Positions 16,121 through 24,290 of a stretch of DNA of 32,605 nt are shown piece by piece. This DNA comes from Pseudomonadota bacterium. GTDB lineage: Bacteria; Desulfobacterota; Desulfovibrionia; Desulfovibrionales; Desulfovibrionaceae. The stretch is taken from assembly GCA_018817515.1 (NCBI GenBank), contig JAHIUD010000038.1, positions 1 through 32,605 on the forward strand, written 5' to 3'. The translations under genes and the position numbers were made by a program. Below the pieces are notes generated by a model. It had not been told where the DNA came from and did no database searches. It saw only the letters and a list, made by a program, of their open reading frames with translations. How positions within the stretch are numbered: position 1 is the first letter of the stretch; each line of letters starts with the position of its first letter.

Positions 16121-16981
16121 TCAGGCGATGGTGGACGTGGGAATGGGCGCGCACAGGGCGTCGAGGAACATCGGCAGGAGGTCCTCGCCCTGGCGGTTGT
16201 AGCGCATCTCCAGCTCCTTCAGGTACAGCGGGAAACGCCGGGCCGAGAGGCCCTTGAACTGGCGCAGCCGCTCGCGGGCATAGAGCCAGAAGGGGCTGCC
16301 GGACTCCGCAAAGGGGGTGCCCTGGTGGCGCAAAAGGTAGTGGTAGGGCAGGCGGTCGTCGCCGCAGAGCACGAGCCCATCGTAGGTCTTGTAGCGGTCG
16401 GTGATCAGGATGTGCCCGAGGCGGGCGACGCGCAAGTGGAAGTTGTGGTTGAAGTGCAGCACGCTCTCGGCGGAAAGCTCTGGCACCATGTCCACAAAGA
16501 CCCGCTGGCCCTGGCTCAGAATGCCGTACACAGGGACCTCGCCCACCGGGGACTCGGGCGCGTGGCACAGTTTGCCGTTGCTCAGCAGGTCGCTTAGGCC
16601 GGTCCGCGGGCTGAAGAGCTGCCGGGCGTCCGTGCCCTGGGCCAGGATGGCCAGGCGCAGCACGGTAAGGGCCTTGAAGGCGGTGTTGTAGGATACGCCC
16701 GCAGCCTGCGCGACCTCGCGGGTGTTGGCGTCCAGTGCGAAGGCCCGGGCAAGGTCCACCCATTGCGCGGAGGAGAGGCCGCTTAAGTTGAGCCAGCGCC
16801 CCGTGAAGTCGTGGAAGGTGTAGCGGCAAGCGCCGCAACGCAGGCGGCCTTCGGCCAGGGCGTAAGGTTTTTGCGCGCGACAGCGTGGGCAGAATTTCTT
16901 GCCGTCCGGCCAGCAGCGCCACAAGAGCGCCGCCCTGGCCTTGGTTTCGGCCTCCCCTCGTGTCTGCGTCTCCTCAGCCAT
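16121..16981 (-). CDS. Transposase-like protein of IS1595/ISXO2 type, probably not mobile
   Basis: 286 residues. An N-terminal zinc ribbon has CPRC at 31-34 and CGAC at 49-52, followed by a helix-turn-helix-like segment (TREVAQAAGVSYNTAFKAL). The second half resembles the IS1595 DDE region: VPVYGILSQGQRV, then LITDRYKTYDGL with a likely second aspartate, and ARERLRQFKGLS near the third acidic position. The first acidic motif (usually a Val-Asp-Glu block before VPVYGI) is not visible. I see no terminal inverted repeats or target duplication. The ATG has GGGAGG. It is in line with the fdh genes and may be a domesticated DNA-binding protein. Confidence 0.7.
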   Translation of the reverse strand: MAEETQTRGEAETKARAALLWRCWPDGKKFCPRCRAQKPYALAEGRLRCGACRYTFHDFTGRWLNLSGLSSAQWVDLARAFALDANTREVAQAAGVSYNTAFKALTVLRLAILAQGTDARQLFSPRTGLSDLLSNGKLCHAPESPVGEVPVYGILSQGQRVFVDMVPELSAESVLHFNHNFHLRVARLGHILITDRYKTYDGLVLCGDDRLPYHYLLRHQGTPFAESGSPFWLYARERLRQFKGLSARRFPLYLKELEMRYNRQGEDLLPMFLDALCAPIPTSTIA

Positions 16982-17039
16982 GATCCTCCCCTGAATTCGC
17001 GTCTGTTGAAAAAGATGGTGCCAGAACTTGATGCTCTTG

Positions 17040-17693
17040 TCACTTCCTGGGCAAAGTCCTGGTGCTTTTCGGGGGAGCGGGCATGGCACGCAGGAAAGCG
17101 TCCAGGAAGGCATCGGGATCTTCGGTGAACTCCCCCTCGCGCGCGCTGAGCAGGCGCAGCCTGCCGCCAACGTTGGCGATGGAGTACAGCGTTGGCACCA
17201 CCGGGCTGCCCAGGCGCTTGTGCGCGGCCAGGGCCGGGTCGGGCACAAGGGTGAAGGGCAGCCCGCCGTGCCGTGCCGTGAAGCGCTCCACCAGGGATTC
17301 GTTGTCCCCGGCCGCCAGGCCGAGCATGCGGATGCGCCCGGCCAGGCCGCGCTCGCGGATGCGCCGCTCCAGATCCTTGATGCGCGGAATCTCCTTGTGG
17401 CAGGGCGGGCAGTAATAGCTCACCAGCAAAACGAGCAGCCCCTGCGCCGGAATGCGCGAGAGGCTGGTTGGCCCGCCTGCATCAAGGCCCAGGGCGGCGG
17501 CGTTCTGCGCGGAGAGGTCCAGGGACAGGTCCGGGAAGGCCGCAGGCGCGGCTGCGTGGCCGGTGCCGGCGCCCAGGGCCGTGGTGCTCCCGAGCGCCAG
17601 GCCGAGTGCCAGAGTAAGAACCATGAGCAGGGAGGACAGCCTTGGTCGGGCTGTCCGGAGCAGTGGGGGCGAGGTCGGATGAGGGTGCGGCAT
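17040..17693 (-). CDS. Exported TlpA/ResA-like thioredoxin-fold protein (CPPC)
   Basis: 217 residues from ATG at 17691-17693. A basic N-terminus precedes a hydrophobic signal segment (LLMVLTLALGLALG). The redox motif is YYCPPCHKEIPRI, followed by MLGLAAGDNESLVERF and a cis-Pro loop PVVPTLYSI. It is a thiol-disulfide oxidoreductase-like protein, related to the two other TlpA-like proteins here by the LGLxAG block. The start is uncertain: no strong ribosome-binding site precedes it, and in-frame starts exist at about 17765 and, inside the signal segment, near 17624. It is the first gene of the minus arm, 58 bases before the transposase-like gene. Confidence 0.8.
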   Translation of the reverse strand: MPHPHPTSPPLLRTARPRLSSLLMVLTLALGLALGSTTALGAGTGHAAAPAAFPDLSLDLSAQNAAALGLDAGGPTSLSRIPAQGLLVLLVSYYCPPCHKEIPRIKDLERRIRERGLAGRIRMLGLAAGDNESLVERFTARHGGLPFTLVPDPALAAHKRLGSPVVPTLYSIANVGGRLRLLSAREGEFTEDPDAFLDAFLRAMPAPPKSTRTLPRK

Positions 17694-17866
17694 GTTGGGT
17701 GCGATGCCACCTTGCACGGATTTTTGCAAGGGGGGGCGTCGCAGATGAGGAGGAATCCGGCGCATTTTCTGTTGAAGCGTTGGCTTATCTGTCGTAGCGT
17801 TGCGCGTGGGTTTCCCGCGCAAACGTCATTTTCGCGCGTCGGCGTGTTAGGATTGGAGGGATGGTG
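17694..17866. promoter_or_regulatory. Divergent control region of the two redox arms
   Basis: 173 bases separate the TlpA-like gene (minus) from the seven-gene operon (plus). A seven-base inverted repeat TTGCGCG (17800-17806) and CGCGCAA (17816-17822) with a nine-base spacer lies 45 bases before the binding-protein gene. It could be an operator or a 5'-leader hairpin. A possible plus-strand promoter is TTGAAG (17772-17777) with TAGCGT 17 bases later; it is weak. Confidence 0.4.
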
Positions 17867-19216
17867 GTGAGCGACTGTCGAAACGTGTGGATTTCTTCGG
17901 CCAGCGTAGCGTCTGCGCCAAAATTGCTCCTCCTTGCACTTCTCCTGTGCTTCTCCCTGGCCCTTGGCGGCTGCGATTCAAAGGGCGAGAAGTCCGCGCC
18001 GGAGCGCCAGACGTCGGGCGTCACGGACAAGGTCATCTCGCTCGGCTCGTCCTTGGCCCTGTCCGGCCACGCCAGCTACCTTGGCACCCAGACACTGCGC
18101 GGCGCCCTGTCCTACCTCAAGCACATCAACGATCAAGGCGGTGTCTGGGGGCGGCGCATCGAACTCACGGCCTACGACGACTCCTACGACCCGCCGCGCT
18201 GCCTGGCCAACACCCAGAAACTCATCGTGCAGGACCGGGTCTTTGCCCTGTTCTGCTACGTGGGCACGCCCACCACCGTGAAGATCCTGCCCCTGGTGGA
18301 GGACGCGCGCATCCCGCTGCTCGGCATGTTCACCGGGGCCAACGCCCTGCGCGAGCCCTTCAACCGCTACGTCATCAACATCCGCGCTTCCTACTATCAG
18401 GAAACCGCCGCGGCGGTGCGCCACCTGGTCAAGGACCTCGGGCTCAAGCGCATCGCGGTGTTCTACCAGTACGACGCCTACGGCTTTGACGGTCTCACCG
18501 GCACGGAGCTGGCCCTGAAGGAGTTCGGGCTGGAGCCCGTGGCGCGCGGCTTTTACGTGCGCGGAACCCAGGACGTGGCCGATGGCCTGGCCAAGATCCA
18601 GCGGTCCGGGGCCGAGGCCGTGGTCATGATCGGCACCTACGACCCCTGCGCAAAGTTCATTCAGCTGGCCTCGGAGCGCGGCTTCCACCCCATCTTCCAT
18701 ACCGTGTCCTTCGTGGGCGCGGAGGAGCTGGCCCGCCGCCTGGGCGACAACGCCGGGCAGGTGGTGGTCATGTCCCAGGTGGTGCCTCCATTTGAGGGAC
18801 CAGACGCCCGCCAGCTGCTGGGCAGCGCCGAGGAGTACGTTCACCTCTTGGCCAAGTATTTCCCGGACGACAAGCCCAACTCCGTCGGGCTGGAAGGCTA
18901 CATCAACGCACGCATCCTGGTGGAGGGCCTGAAGCTGGCCGGGCGCGATCTGACGCGCGAGGGCTTCATCAGCGCCATCGAGTCCATCCGTGACTACACG
19001 CTGGGCCCGGGCACCGTGGTCTCCTTCGGGCCGGACAACCACCAGGGCATGGAGCGTGTGTATTTCACCCGACTGGTGGGCGGGCATTTCGTGCTCATCA
19101 GCGACTGGCCGGAAGTGCTGCGCGCCCTGGATGAGGTCCGGGCGCAGGCCCGGCAGCAGGCCGGGGCCCAGCCCAAGGCCGGCCTGGCCGGAATCCCGGC
19201 GGAGGCGCGGCAATGA
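17867..19216 (+). CDS. Branched-chain-amino-acid-type binding lipoprotein (LivJ fold), likely sensory
   Basis: 449 residues from GTG at 17867; an in-frame ATG at 17861 lies only one base after GGAGG, so GTG (seven bases after it) is preferred. The signal peptide ends in LALGGC with a lipidated Cys. The mature part is a type I periplasmic binding protein: ISLGSSLALSGHASYLG, RGALSYLKHINDQGGVWGR, IELTAYDDSYDPPRC, and later RIAVFYQYDAYGFDG. No permease or ATPase gene is near; instead the stop overlaps the histidine kinase start (ATGA). I infer that it presents a ligand to the kinase, as TorT does for TorS. The ligand is unknown. Confidence 0.85.
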   Translation: MSDCRNVWISSASVASAPKLLLLALLLCFSLALGGCDSKGEKSAPERQTSGVTDKVISLGSSLALSGHASYLGTQTLRGALSYLKHINDQGGVWGRRIELTAYDDSYDPPRCLANTQKLIVQDRVFALFCYVGTPTTVKILPLVEDARIPLLGMFTGANALREPFNRYVINIRASYYQETAAAVRHLVKDLGLKRIAVFYQYDAYGFDGLTGTELALKEFGLEPVARGFYVRGTQDVADGLAKIQRSGAEAVVMIGTYDPCAKFIQLASERGFHPIFHTVSFVGAEELARRLGDNAGQVVVMSQVVPPFEGPDARQLLGSAEEYVHLLAKYFPDDKPNSVGLEGYINARILVEGLKLAGRDLTREGFISAIESIRDYTLGPGTVVSFGPDNHQGMERVYFTRLVGGHFVLISDWPEVLRALDEVRAQARQQAGAQPKAGLAGIPAEARQ

Positions 19217-21207
19217 GCTTCCTGTCGGAATCCCTGAAACGCTACGGCAACCTGAGCCTGAAGAACAAGATCTTCGGCTCAATCCTCGCGGTGGTGCTGC
19301 TCATCAGCGTGGCCATCGCCTTTGTGGCGCGCTACATCCTGGTGTCCTCGCTGACCAGCGAGCTTGAGATGCGCGGCAGCGCCGTGGCCCACTCCATCGC
19401 CGAGCGCGGCGGCACCTTCATGCTCGACAAGAACTACCCGCAGCTTTTGTCGCTGATCTTTGACGAGGCCCGCCTGCACGAGCGCAAGCACCTAATCTCC
19501 TACATCTTCATCACCGACCAGGGCGGCGAGGTGCTGGCCCATACCCTGACCCGGCCCTTCCCCAGCGAGCTGCGCCTGGCCAACCAGGTGCCTCAGGACC
19601 AGAACCGCAGCGTGCGCCTGGTCACCGTGGAGAACGAGTCCATCCACGACATCGCCGTGCCCATCAAGGAAGGCCTGTACCGCATCGGCACGGTGCACGT
19701 GGGCCTGTCGAAAAGCCACATCGACAGCCTCATCTCCAAGCTGCGCCTGACGTTCCTCGGCTTCATCTCGGCCATCATCGGCATCATCTTCTTCTTGTCC
19801 AATCGCATCACCCAGTACATCACCCGGCCCATTTCCAAACTCACGCGCATCTCCGACGAACTCTCGCGCGGCAATTTCGACATCACGCTGGACTTCCAGG
19901 AGGAGGACCAGAACTGGCGGCCCACGGAGTGCCCGGCCTACGTGAACACCGAGATGCCCTGCTGGCACTTCGACCAGTCGGCCCGGCAGGCCACCACCCA
20001 CCGCACCTGCAAGAACTGCGTGTTCTACCGCAAGCGCAGCGGTGACGAAGTCGTCCAGCTGGGCGACAGCTTCCGCAACATGGTCTGGAGCATCAAGCTC
20101 TACCGCAGGCGCCTGCGCGAGAGCGAGGAGAAGTACCGCTCGCTGTTCGACTCCGGCCCGGACCCGGTGTTCGTGGTGGACTGCGAGAACTTCCTCATCG
20201 CCGACGCCAACCCGCGCGCGCAGGAACTTTACGGCTATGAGAAGGAAGAGCTTCTGGGCATGAGCTACCTGGCGCTCGGGCCGGAGAACCGCAGCGATTG
20301 CCTGATCACCTACGAGGGCAGGAGCGGCGGCACGGGCTGCCTGTACCATCCCAAGGTGCTGCACTACAAAAAGGGCACCAAGCCCTTCTACGTCAACGTC
20401 CACGCCTGCCCCATCTCCTACAAGGGGCGGCACGCCATCATCATCGCCGTCACCGACATCACCGAGATGATCGAGAAGGACGCCCAGGTCATCCAGGCGG
20501 GCAAGATGAAATCGCTGGGCGAGATGAGCGCGGGCATAGCCCACGAGCTGAACCAGCCGCTCAACGCCATCAAGATGGGCAGTGAGTTTCTGGCCCTCAT
20601 GGAGGAGCAGGGGCGCACCGCCTCGCCCGAGCAGTTCCACCAGGTGGTGTTGGAGATAAGCGCCCAGGTGGACCGCGCGGCGGAGATCATCAACACGCTG
20701 CGGGCCTTTGGCCGCAAGGCCGAGATGCTGAAGGAACGCATCGACGTGAACAAGCCCATCGGCAGCGTGCTGACCATCGTGCGTCGTCAGTTCGAGCTGG
20801 ACAACATCCGCTTCAACCTCGACCTGGGCGAGAACCTGCCGACCATCCTGGCCCAGGACAACCGCCTGCAGCAGGTCTTCTTCAACCTCTTGACCAACGC
20901 CCGCGACGCCATCAACGACGCCAGCCAAGCCTCGGACATGGACGCACGGCGCAGCATCGGCATCCGCACCAGCTCCGAGGGCGGGGGCGTGGGCGTGGAC
21001 ATCTCCGACACCGGCGTGGGCATACCCGACGACGTGCTCGACAAGATCTTCGAACCGTTTTTCACCACCAAGGAAACCGGCCAGGGCATGGGCCTGGGCC
21101 TGGCCATCACCTACGGAATCGTGCGGGACTACGGCGGCCAGATACGCATCGACAGCGAGCCCGGAAGGGGCACCACCTTCCACCTGTTCTTCCCGCAGAC
21201 GCATTAA
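19213..21207 (+). CDS. Membrane histidine kinase with Cys-rich insert after HAMP and a PAS domain
   Basis: 664 residues. Helices at about 21-45 and 178-198 flank a periplasmic sensor region of about 130 residues. The HAMP segment (200-230) is followed by an insert with Cys240, Cys250, Cys266 and Cys269 (pattern ECPAY, PCWHF, CKNCVFY), then the HAMP-like exit, a PAS domain (about 303-420), and the kinase core. The phospho-accepting His444 is in [10 protein letters not shown]; the N box is [11 protein letters not shown]1 is DTGVGIP (599-605); [10 protein letters not shown] closes the ATP lid. The four Cys could bind a metal, heme or Fe-S cluster. GGAGG precedes the ATG, which overlaps the upstream stop. 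Confidence 0.93.
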   Translation: MSFLSESLKRYGNLSLKNKIFGSILAVVLLISVAIAFVARYILVSSLTSELEMRGSAVAHSIAERGGTFMLDKNYPQLLSLIFDEARLHERKHLISYIFITDQGGEVLAHTLTRPFPSELRLANQVPQDQNRSVRLVTVENESIHDIAVPIKEGLYRIGTVHVGLSKSHIDSLISKLRLTFLGFISAIIGIIFFLSNRITQYITRPISKLTRISDELSRGNFDITLDFQEEDQNWRPTECPAYVNTEMPCWHFDQSARQATTHRTCKNCVFYRKRSGDEVVQLGDSFRNMVWSIKLYRRRLRESEEKYRSLFDSGPDPVFVVDCENFLIADANPRAQELYGYEKEELLGMSYLALGPENRSDCLITYEGRSGGTGCLYHPKVLHYKKGTKPFYVNVHACPISYKGRHAIIIAVTDITEMIEKDAQVIQAGKMKSLGEMSAGIAHELNQPLNAIKMGSEFLALMEEQGRTASPEQFHQVVLEISAQVDRAAEIINTLRAFGRKAEMLKERIDVNKPIGSVLTIVRRQFELDNIRFNLDLGENLPTILAQDNRLQQVFFNLLTNARDAINDASQASDMDARRSIGIRTSSEGGGVGVDISDTGVGIPDDVLDKIFEPFFTTKETGQGMGLGLAITYGIVRDYGGQIRIDSEPGRGTTFHLFFPQTH

Positions 21208-21223
21208 CGACAGGAGAGTTTTC

Positions 21224-21940
21224 GTGGAGAGAAAGATTCTTGTCATCGATGATGAGCAGCCGACGCTGAACATGTTCCGGCTGCTGCTCGCGGCCTACGG
21301 ATATGAGATCATCACCGCAGCAAACGGGGCAGAGGGCCTGGAAGCCTTCGAGCGCGAGCGGCCCGGCGTGGTCTTGACCGACATCAAGATGCCCGTCATG
21401 GACGGCATCGAGGTCCTCAAGCGCATCAAAGAGATAGACCCCCATGCCGAGGTCATCGTCATCACCGGCCACGGCGACATGGACCTGGCCATCCGCGCGC
21501 TCAACCTCGACGCCACGGACTTCATCAACAAACCCGTGCAGCGCGTGGCCTTGAGCCAGGCCCTGAAGCGCGCCGAGGAACGCATCGCCATCGCCAAGAG
21601 CAAGGCCGAGGAAATCAGCGTGGACGGCGTGGACGGCGCCGCCATCCTGACCATCCGGGGCAGCGTCACCGCGCGCAGCGAGCCATTCCTGGCCCAGGCC
21701 ATGGCCCGCGCCCGCGAGATGGGCCGCCCTCGCATCATCCTGCACTTCGACGAGTCCGCTTCCACCAACGGCGCTGGCCTGGCGCTTTTGACCCAGCTCC
21801 TGCTGGAGTCGCGGGAGCGCGGCGAGCGGGTCTGCATCGCCGGATTGTCCGAGAACTTCCGCAAGGTGTTCGAGATCGTGGGCATCGCCAAGCTGGTGGT
21901 GATTTACGAGTCCGACGCCGCAGCCCTGGCCGCGCCCTGA
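21224..21940 (+). CDS. Receiver-STAS fusion response regulator
   Basis: 238 residues from GTG at 21224-21226 (CAGGAGAG ahead). The receiver domain has Asp9 and Asp10, phospho-accepting Asp53 in TDIKMP, Thr81 and Lys103. A short helix leads to a STAS (anti-sigma-antagonist-like) domain at about 131-238, with ILTIRGSVTAR, ILHFDESASTNGAGLALL and CIAGLSENFRKVFEIVG. In STAS proteins the usual phosphoserine lies in a Asp-Ser-Ser-Gly turn; here the turn reads Asn-Gly-Ala-Gly, so that serine seems absent. There is no DNA-binding domain. The partner kinase is encoded 16 bases upstream. Output is probably by protein-protein contact. Confidence 0.9.
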   Translation: MERKILVIDDEQPTLNMFRLLLAAYGYEIITAANGAEGLEAFERERPGVVLTDIKMPVMDGIEVLKRIKEIDPHAEVIVITGHGDMDLAIRALNLDATDFINKPVQRVALSQALKRAEERIAIAKSKAEEISVDGVDGAAILTIRGSVTARSEPFLAQAMARAREMGRPRIILHFDESASTNGAGLALLTQLLLESRERGERVCIAGLSENFRKVFEIVGIAKLVVIYESDAAALAAP

Positions 21941-21957
21941 CCGAAAGGAGAACGCCC

Positions 21958-22512
21958 ATGCGCCCCTTCGCCACACTGACGCTTTTCTGCAGCCTGCTTC
22001 TGTCCGTCCTCGCGGGGGCGGCTCTCGCCGCCGACAACCTGCCCGCGCCCGGCCAGACCCTGTCCACCCTGAGCCTGAAGGCCCCGGCCTTCGGCCAGGA
22101 CGCCAAGGAGCTCGGCGTGGCCGGGAAGAAGACCTTCCGCCTGCAGGACCTGAAGACCAAGGTCATCGTGCTTGAGGTCATCGGGGTGTACTGCAACGAA
22201 TGCGCGAAGCAGGTGCGCGCCTTCAACACGCTCTACGCCCGGCTGGCCCGGCGCATGCAATCCGGCGAGGTGCTCATGTTCGCCCTGGCCGCCGGGGGCA
22301 ACGACCTGGAAGTGGAGAGCCTGCGCAAGACCGCCATCTACAAATATCCCGTGGTGGCTGATGAAACGTATAAGAACCACAAGCTCTTGCACGAACCAAA
22401 GACCCCCTTCACCATGCTCGTGACCCCGGCCGGGAAGGTGCTCTACACCCACCTCGGCATCGATGACGACATCGAGGGCCTGCTCGCGCGCATCAAGGAG
22501 GCGCTCAAGTAG
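21958..22512 (+). CDS. Exported TlpA-like thioredoxin-fold protein (CNEC)
   Basis: 184 residues. The signal peptide ends in ALA near residue 24. The redox motif is CNEC at 79-82 in VIGVYCNECAKQVRAFN. The block FALAAGGNDLEVESLRK and the cis-Pro segment KTPFTMLVTP follow. It aligns well by eye with the CPRC protein at 11185-11742: both share a Lys-x-Phe-Arg-Leu segment about 20 residues before the motif. It is probably a periplasmic thiol oxidoreductase or redox sensor. ATG has AAAGGAG. It sits 17 bases after the receiver-STAS gene and before the GAF/rhodanese gene in one operon. Confidence 0.85.
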   Translation: MRPFATLTLFCSLLLSVLAGAALAADNLPAPGQTLSTLSLKAPAFGQDAKELGVAGKKTFRLQDLKTKVIVLEVIGVYCNECAKQVRAFNTLYARLARRMQSGEVLMFALAAGGNDLEVESLRKTAIYKYPVVADETYKNHKLLHEPKTPFTMLVTPAGKVLYTHLGIDDDIEGLLARIKEALK

Positions 22513-22513
22513 C

Positions 22514-22582
22514 ATGAATGCCGCGGCAGAGAGTGTTCTCGCAAGCCCGGACAAGCGGGGCGGCCATGCGCACGGAGCTTGA
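22514..22582 (+). other. Possible 22-codon leader frame before the GAF/rhodanese gene
   Basis: ATG at 22514 has AAGGAGG at a usable distance and opens a 22-codon frame that ends at TGA 22580-22582. That stop is just past an in-frame ATG (22566) of the main gene. Either a coupling leader peptide is read, or a base was gained or lost here. The ATG at 22518 of the main frame has no good ribosome-binding site. Confidence 0.35.
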
Positions 22583-24290
22583 GCGCAAGCGCCTGAGTCT
22601 GCGCGTGCTGCTGGAGACCGCCCAGGAGCTCGCCGGCATTCTCCAGCCGCGCAAGATCATGGAGACCTTCCTGCTCACGGCCATGGGCCCCATCGGAGCC
22701 ATGCGCGGCGTGGCGGTGCTGGCCCGGCCCGCAGGCTGCGAGGGCATGGTGCTCTCGCGCGGGCTGCCCCCGGCCGAGGCCGAGGCCCTGGAGCAGCGCC
22801 TGCCCGACATCTGCGACGCCTATTTCCCCTACCGCGACCTGGACGGCGACTTCCCGAGCTCCAAGATCCGCGTCATCCGGCGCGATCAGGCCGGGGGCGA
22901 CAGCCTGCTGCCCAGGGACATGGACATCCTGCTCTGCTTCAACGTGGACGAGAGCCATTGCGGCCTGCTGGCCCTGGGACCGCTTTTGTCCGCAGACGAG
23001 GCTGGCGCAGGCGCGGAGCTGGAGTCGGACGCCTCGACCCTGCTGCACAGCCTGCTGCACCTGCTCATCGGCGCCCTGCGCGGAGCCTTGGCCGTGAGCA
23101 ACATCCGCCAGCTCAGCGTGGACCTGGGCCGCAAGAACGACCGCCTCACCGAGGCCCTGGCCTCCTCCCATGCCGTCCAGCGCGGTCTTGACCGCCGGGT
23201 GCACCAACTGGCGGCGGTCAACGAGCTGGCCGCGGAGATGGCGCACCTGCGCGAGGTCCAGGGCATCCTGGACAGGTTCCTTTTGACCATGCTCGGGGCC
23301 TTCAGCGTGGGCAGCGGTCTGGTGCTGCTGCTGGACCGCGCAGCGCATGGCGTGGACCTGGCCGTGCGCGGCGCGCCGGACACCGGGCTCTCGGGCTACG
23401 CCGCCGCGGATGTGCTGGTCTACAAGTCCTTCACGGCCTCCGGCGGGCGCAGCGTGGCCCCGCTCACGGTGGAGCCGGTGGGCGACCCGGCGGCGTCCCT
23501 GGCGGGCAGCGGCCTGCCTTTTGAGGCGGCCTGCGCCATCTATTTCGCCCTGGACCGCGACGTGCAAGGTGTGCTGGTGCTGGGCGAGACCATCTCCGGC
23601 GAGGCGCTGGAGGACGATGACGTCCAGATGCTGCGGGCCCAGGTGGGCACCCTGCTGGGCTATGTACAGGGTGCGCGTCACCTGGCCACCATCACGGCGC
23701 TGAATGAAAACCTCACGAGGCAGAACGAGGAACTCACGCGCACCGTGACCGCGCTCACCGAGGCCCGGCAGACCATCGACCTTCTTGAACGCGCCGGTGA
23801 ACGCGTGCGCTCTTTCCTGCGGACCGAGGGCCAGCGTTCCAGGCGCTTCTCCTGGCTGGACTGCGGGGTCATCCTGGTGGCGGCAATGCTGCTGGGCTTC
23901 TTGTTCAACCTGGCCAGCCCCAACGGCGTGCCCCTGGTGCCCGAGCATTTGCGGCGGCCCCCGGCCCAGACCATCACGGCCCAGAAGGCCAGGGAGCTGC
24001 AGCAGAGCGAGGGCGCCCTCCTGGTGGACGCGCGGCCACAGGCTTTTTTTGACCAGCAGCGGGTGCGCGGCGCGACGAACCTGACCCCGGCCCTGTTCGA
24101 CATGATGTATTTGATGCGCTTCGCCCAGGTGCCTTTGAGCACGCCGCTCATCATCTACGGGGGCAACATCAGCCGCCGCTGGGACGAGGACGTGGCGGCA
24201 AAACTCATGGCGCGCGAGCACGAGCGGGTGCTCGTCCTTGAGGAAGGGCTCACGGCCTGGGCGGCCCGTGGCTATCCGGTGGAGCCATGA
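22518..24290 (+). CDS. GAF-GAF protein with one membrane helix and a rhodanese domain lacking cysteine
   Basis: 590 residues from ATG 22518 (574 from ATG 22566, which may be the true start). Two GAF-like sensory domains (about 20-185 and 215-400), separated by a helical linker, are followed by a coiled-coil stretch (400-440), a membrane helix at about 446-467, and a C-terminal rhodanese-like domain (about 483-588). The rhodanese has the LLVDARPQAFFDQQRVRGATNL entry, but the active-site loop reads IIYGGNISRRWDED with Tyr-Gly where Cys is expected. The topology would put GAF in the cytoplasm and rhodanese outside. No kinase or cyclase domain is present. Stop overlaps the next ATG. Confidence 0.8.
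   Translation: MPRQRVFSQARTSGAAMRTELERKRLSLRVLLETAQELAGILQPRKIMETFLLTAMGPIGAMRGVAVLARPAGCEGMVLSRGLPPAEAEALEQRLPDICDAYFPYRDLDGDFPSSKIRVIRRDQAGGDSLLPRDMDILLCFNVDESHCGLLALGPLLSADEAGAGAELESDASTLLHSLLHLLIGALRGALAVSNIRQLSVDLGRKNDRLTEALASSHAVQRGLDRRVHQLAAVNELAAEMAHLREVQGILDRFLLTMLGAFSVGSGLVLLLDRAAHGVDLAVRGAPDTGLSGYAAADVLVYKSFTASGGRSVAPLTVEPVGDPAASLAGSGLPFEAACAIYFALDRDVQGVLVLGETISGEALEDDDVQMLRAQVGTLLGYVQGARHLATITALNENLTRQNEELTRTVTALTEARQTIDLLERAGERVRSFLRTEGQRSRRFSWLDCGVILVAAMLLGFLFNLASPNGVPLVPEHLRRPPAQTITAQKARELQQSEGALLVDARPQAFFDQQRVRGATNLTPALFDMMYLMRFAQVPLSTPLIIYGGNISRRWDEDVAAKLMAREHERVLVLEEGLTAWAARGYPVEP

Noticed and set aside
16121-16981. Active insertion sequence
   Set aside because: No terminal inverted repeats or target-site duplication seen, and one acidic catalytic motif is not apparent.
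19492-21273. 593-codon minus-strand open frame over the histidine kinase
   Set aside because: Antisense shadow; the plus-strand kinase has complete catalytic motifs.
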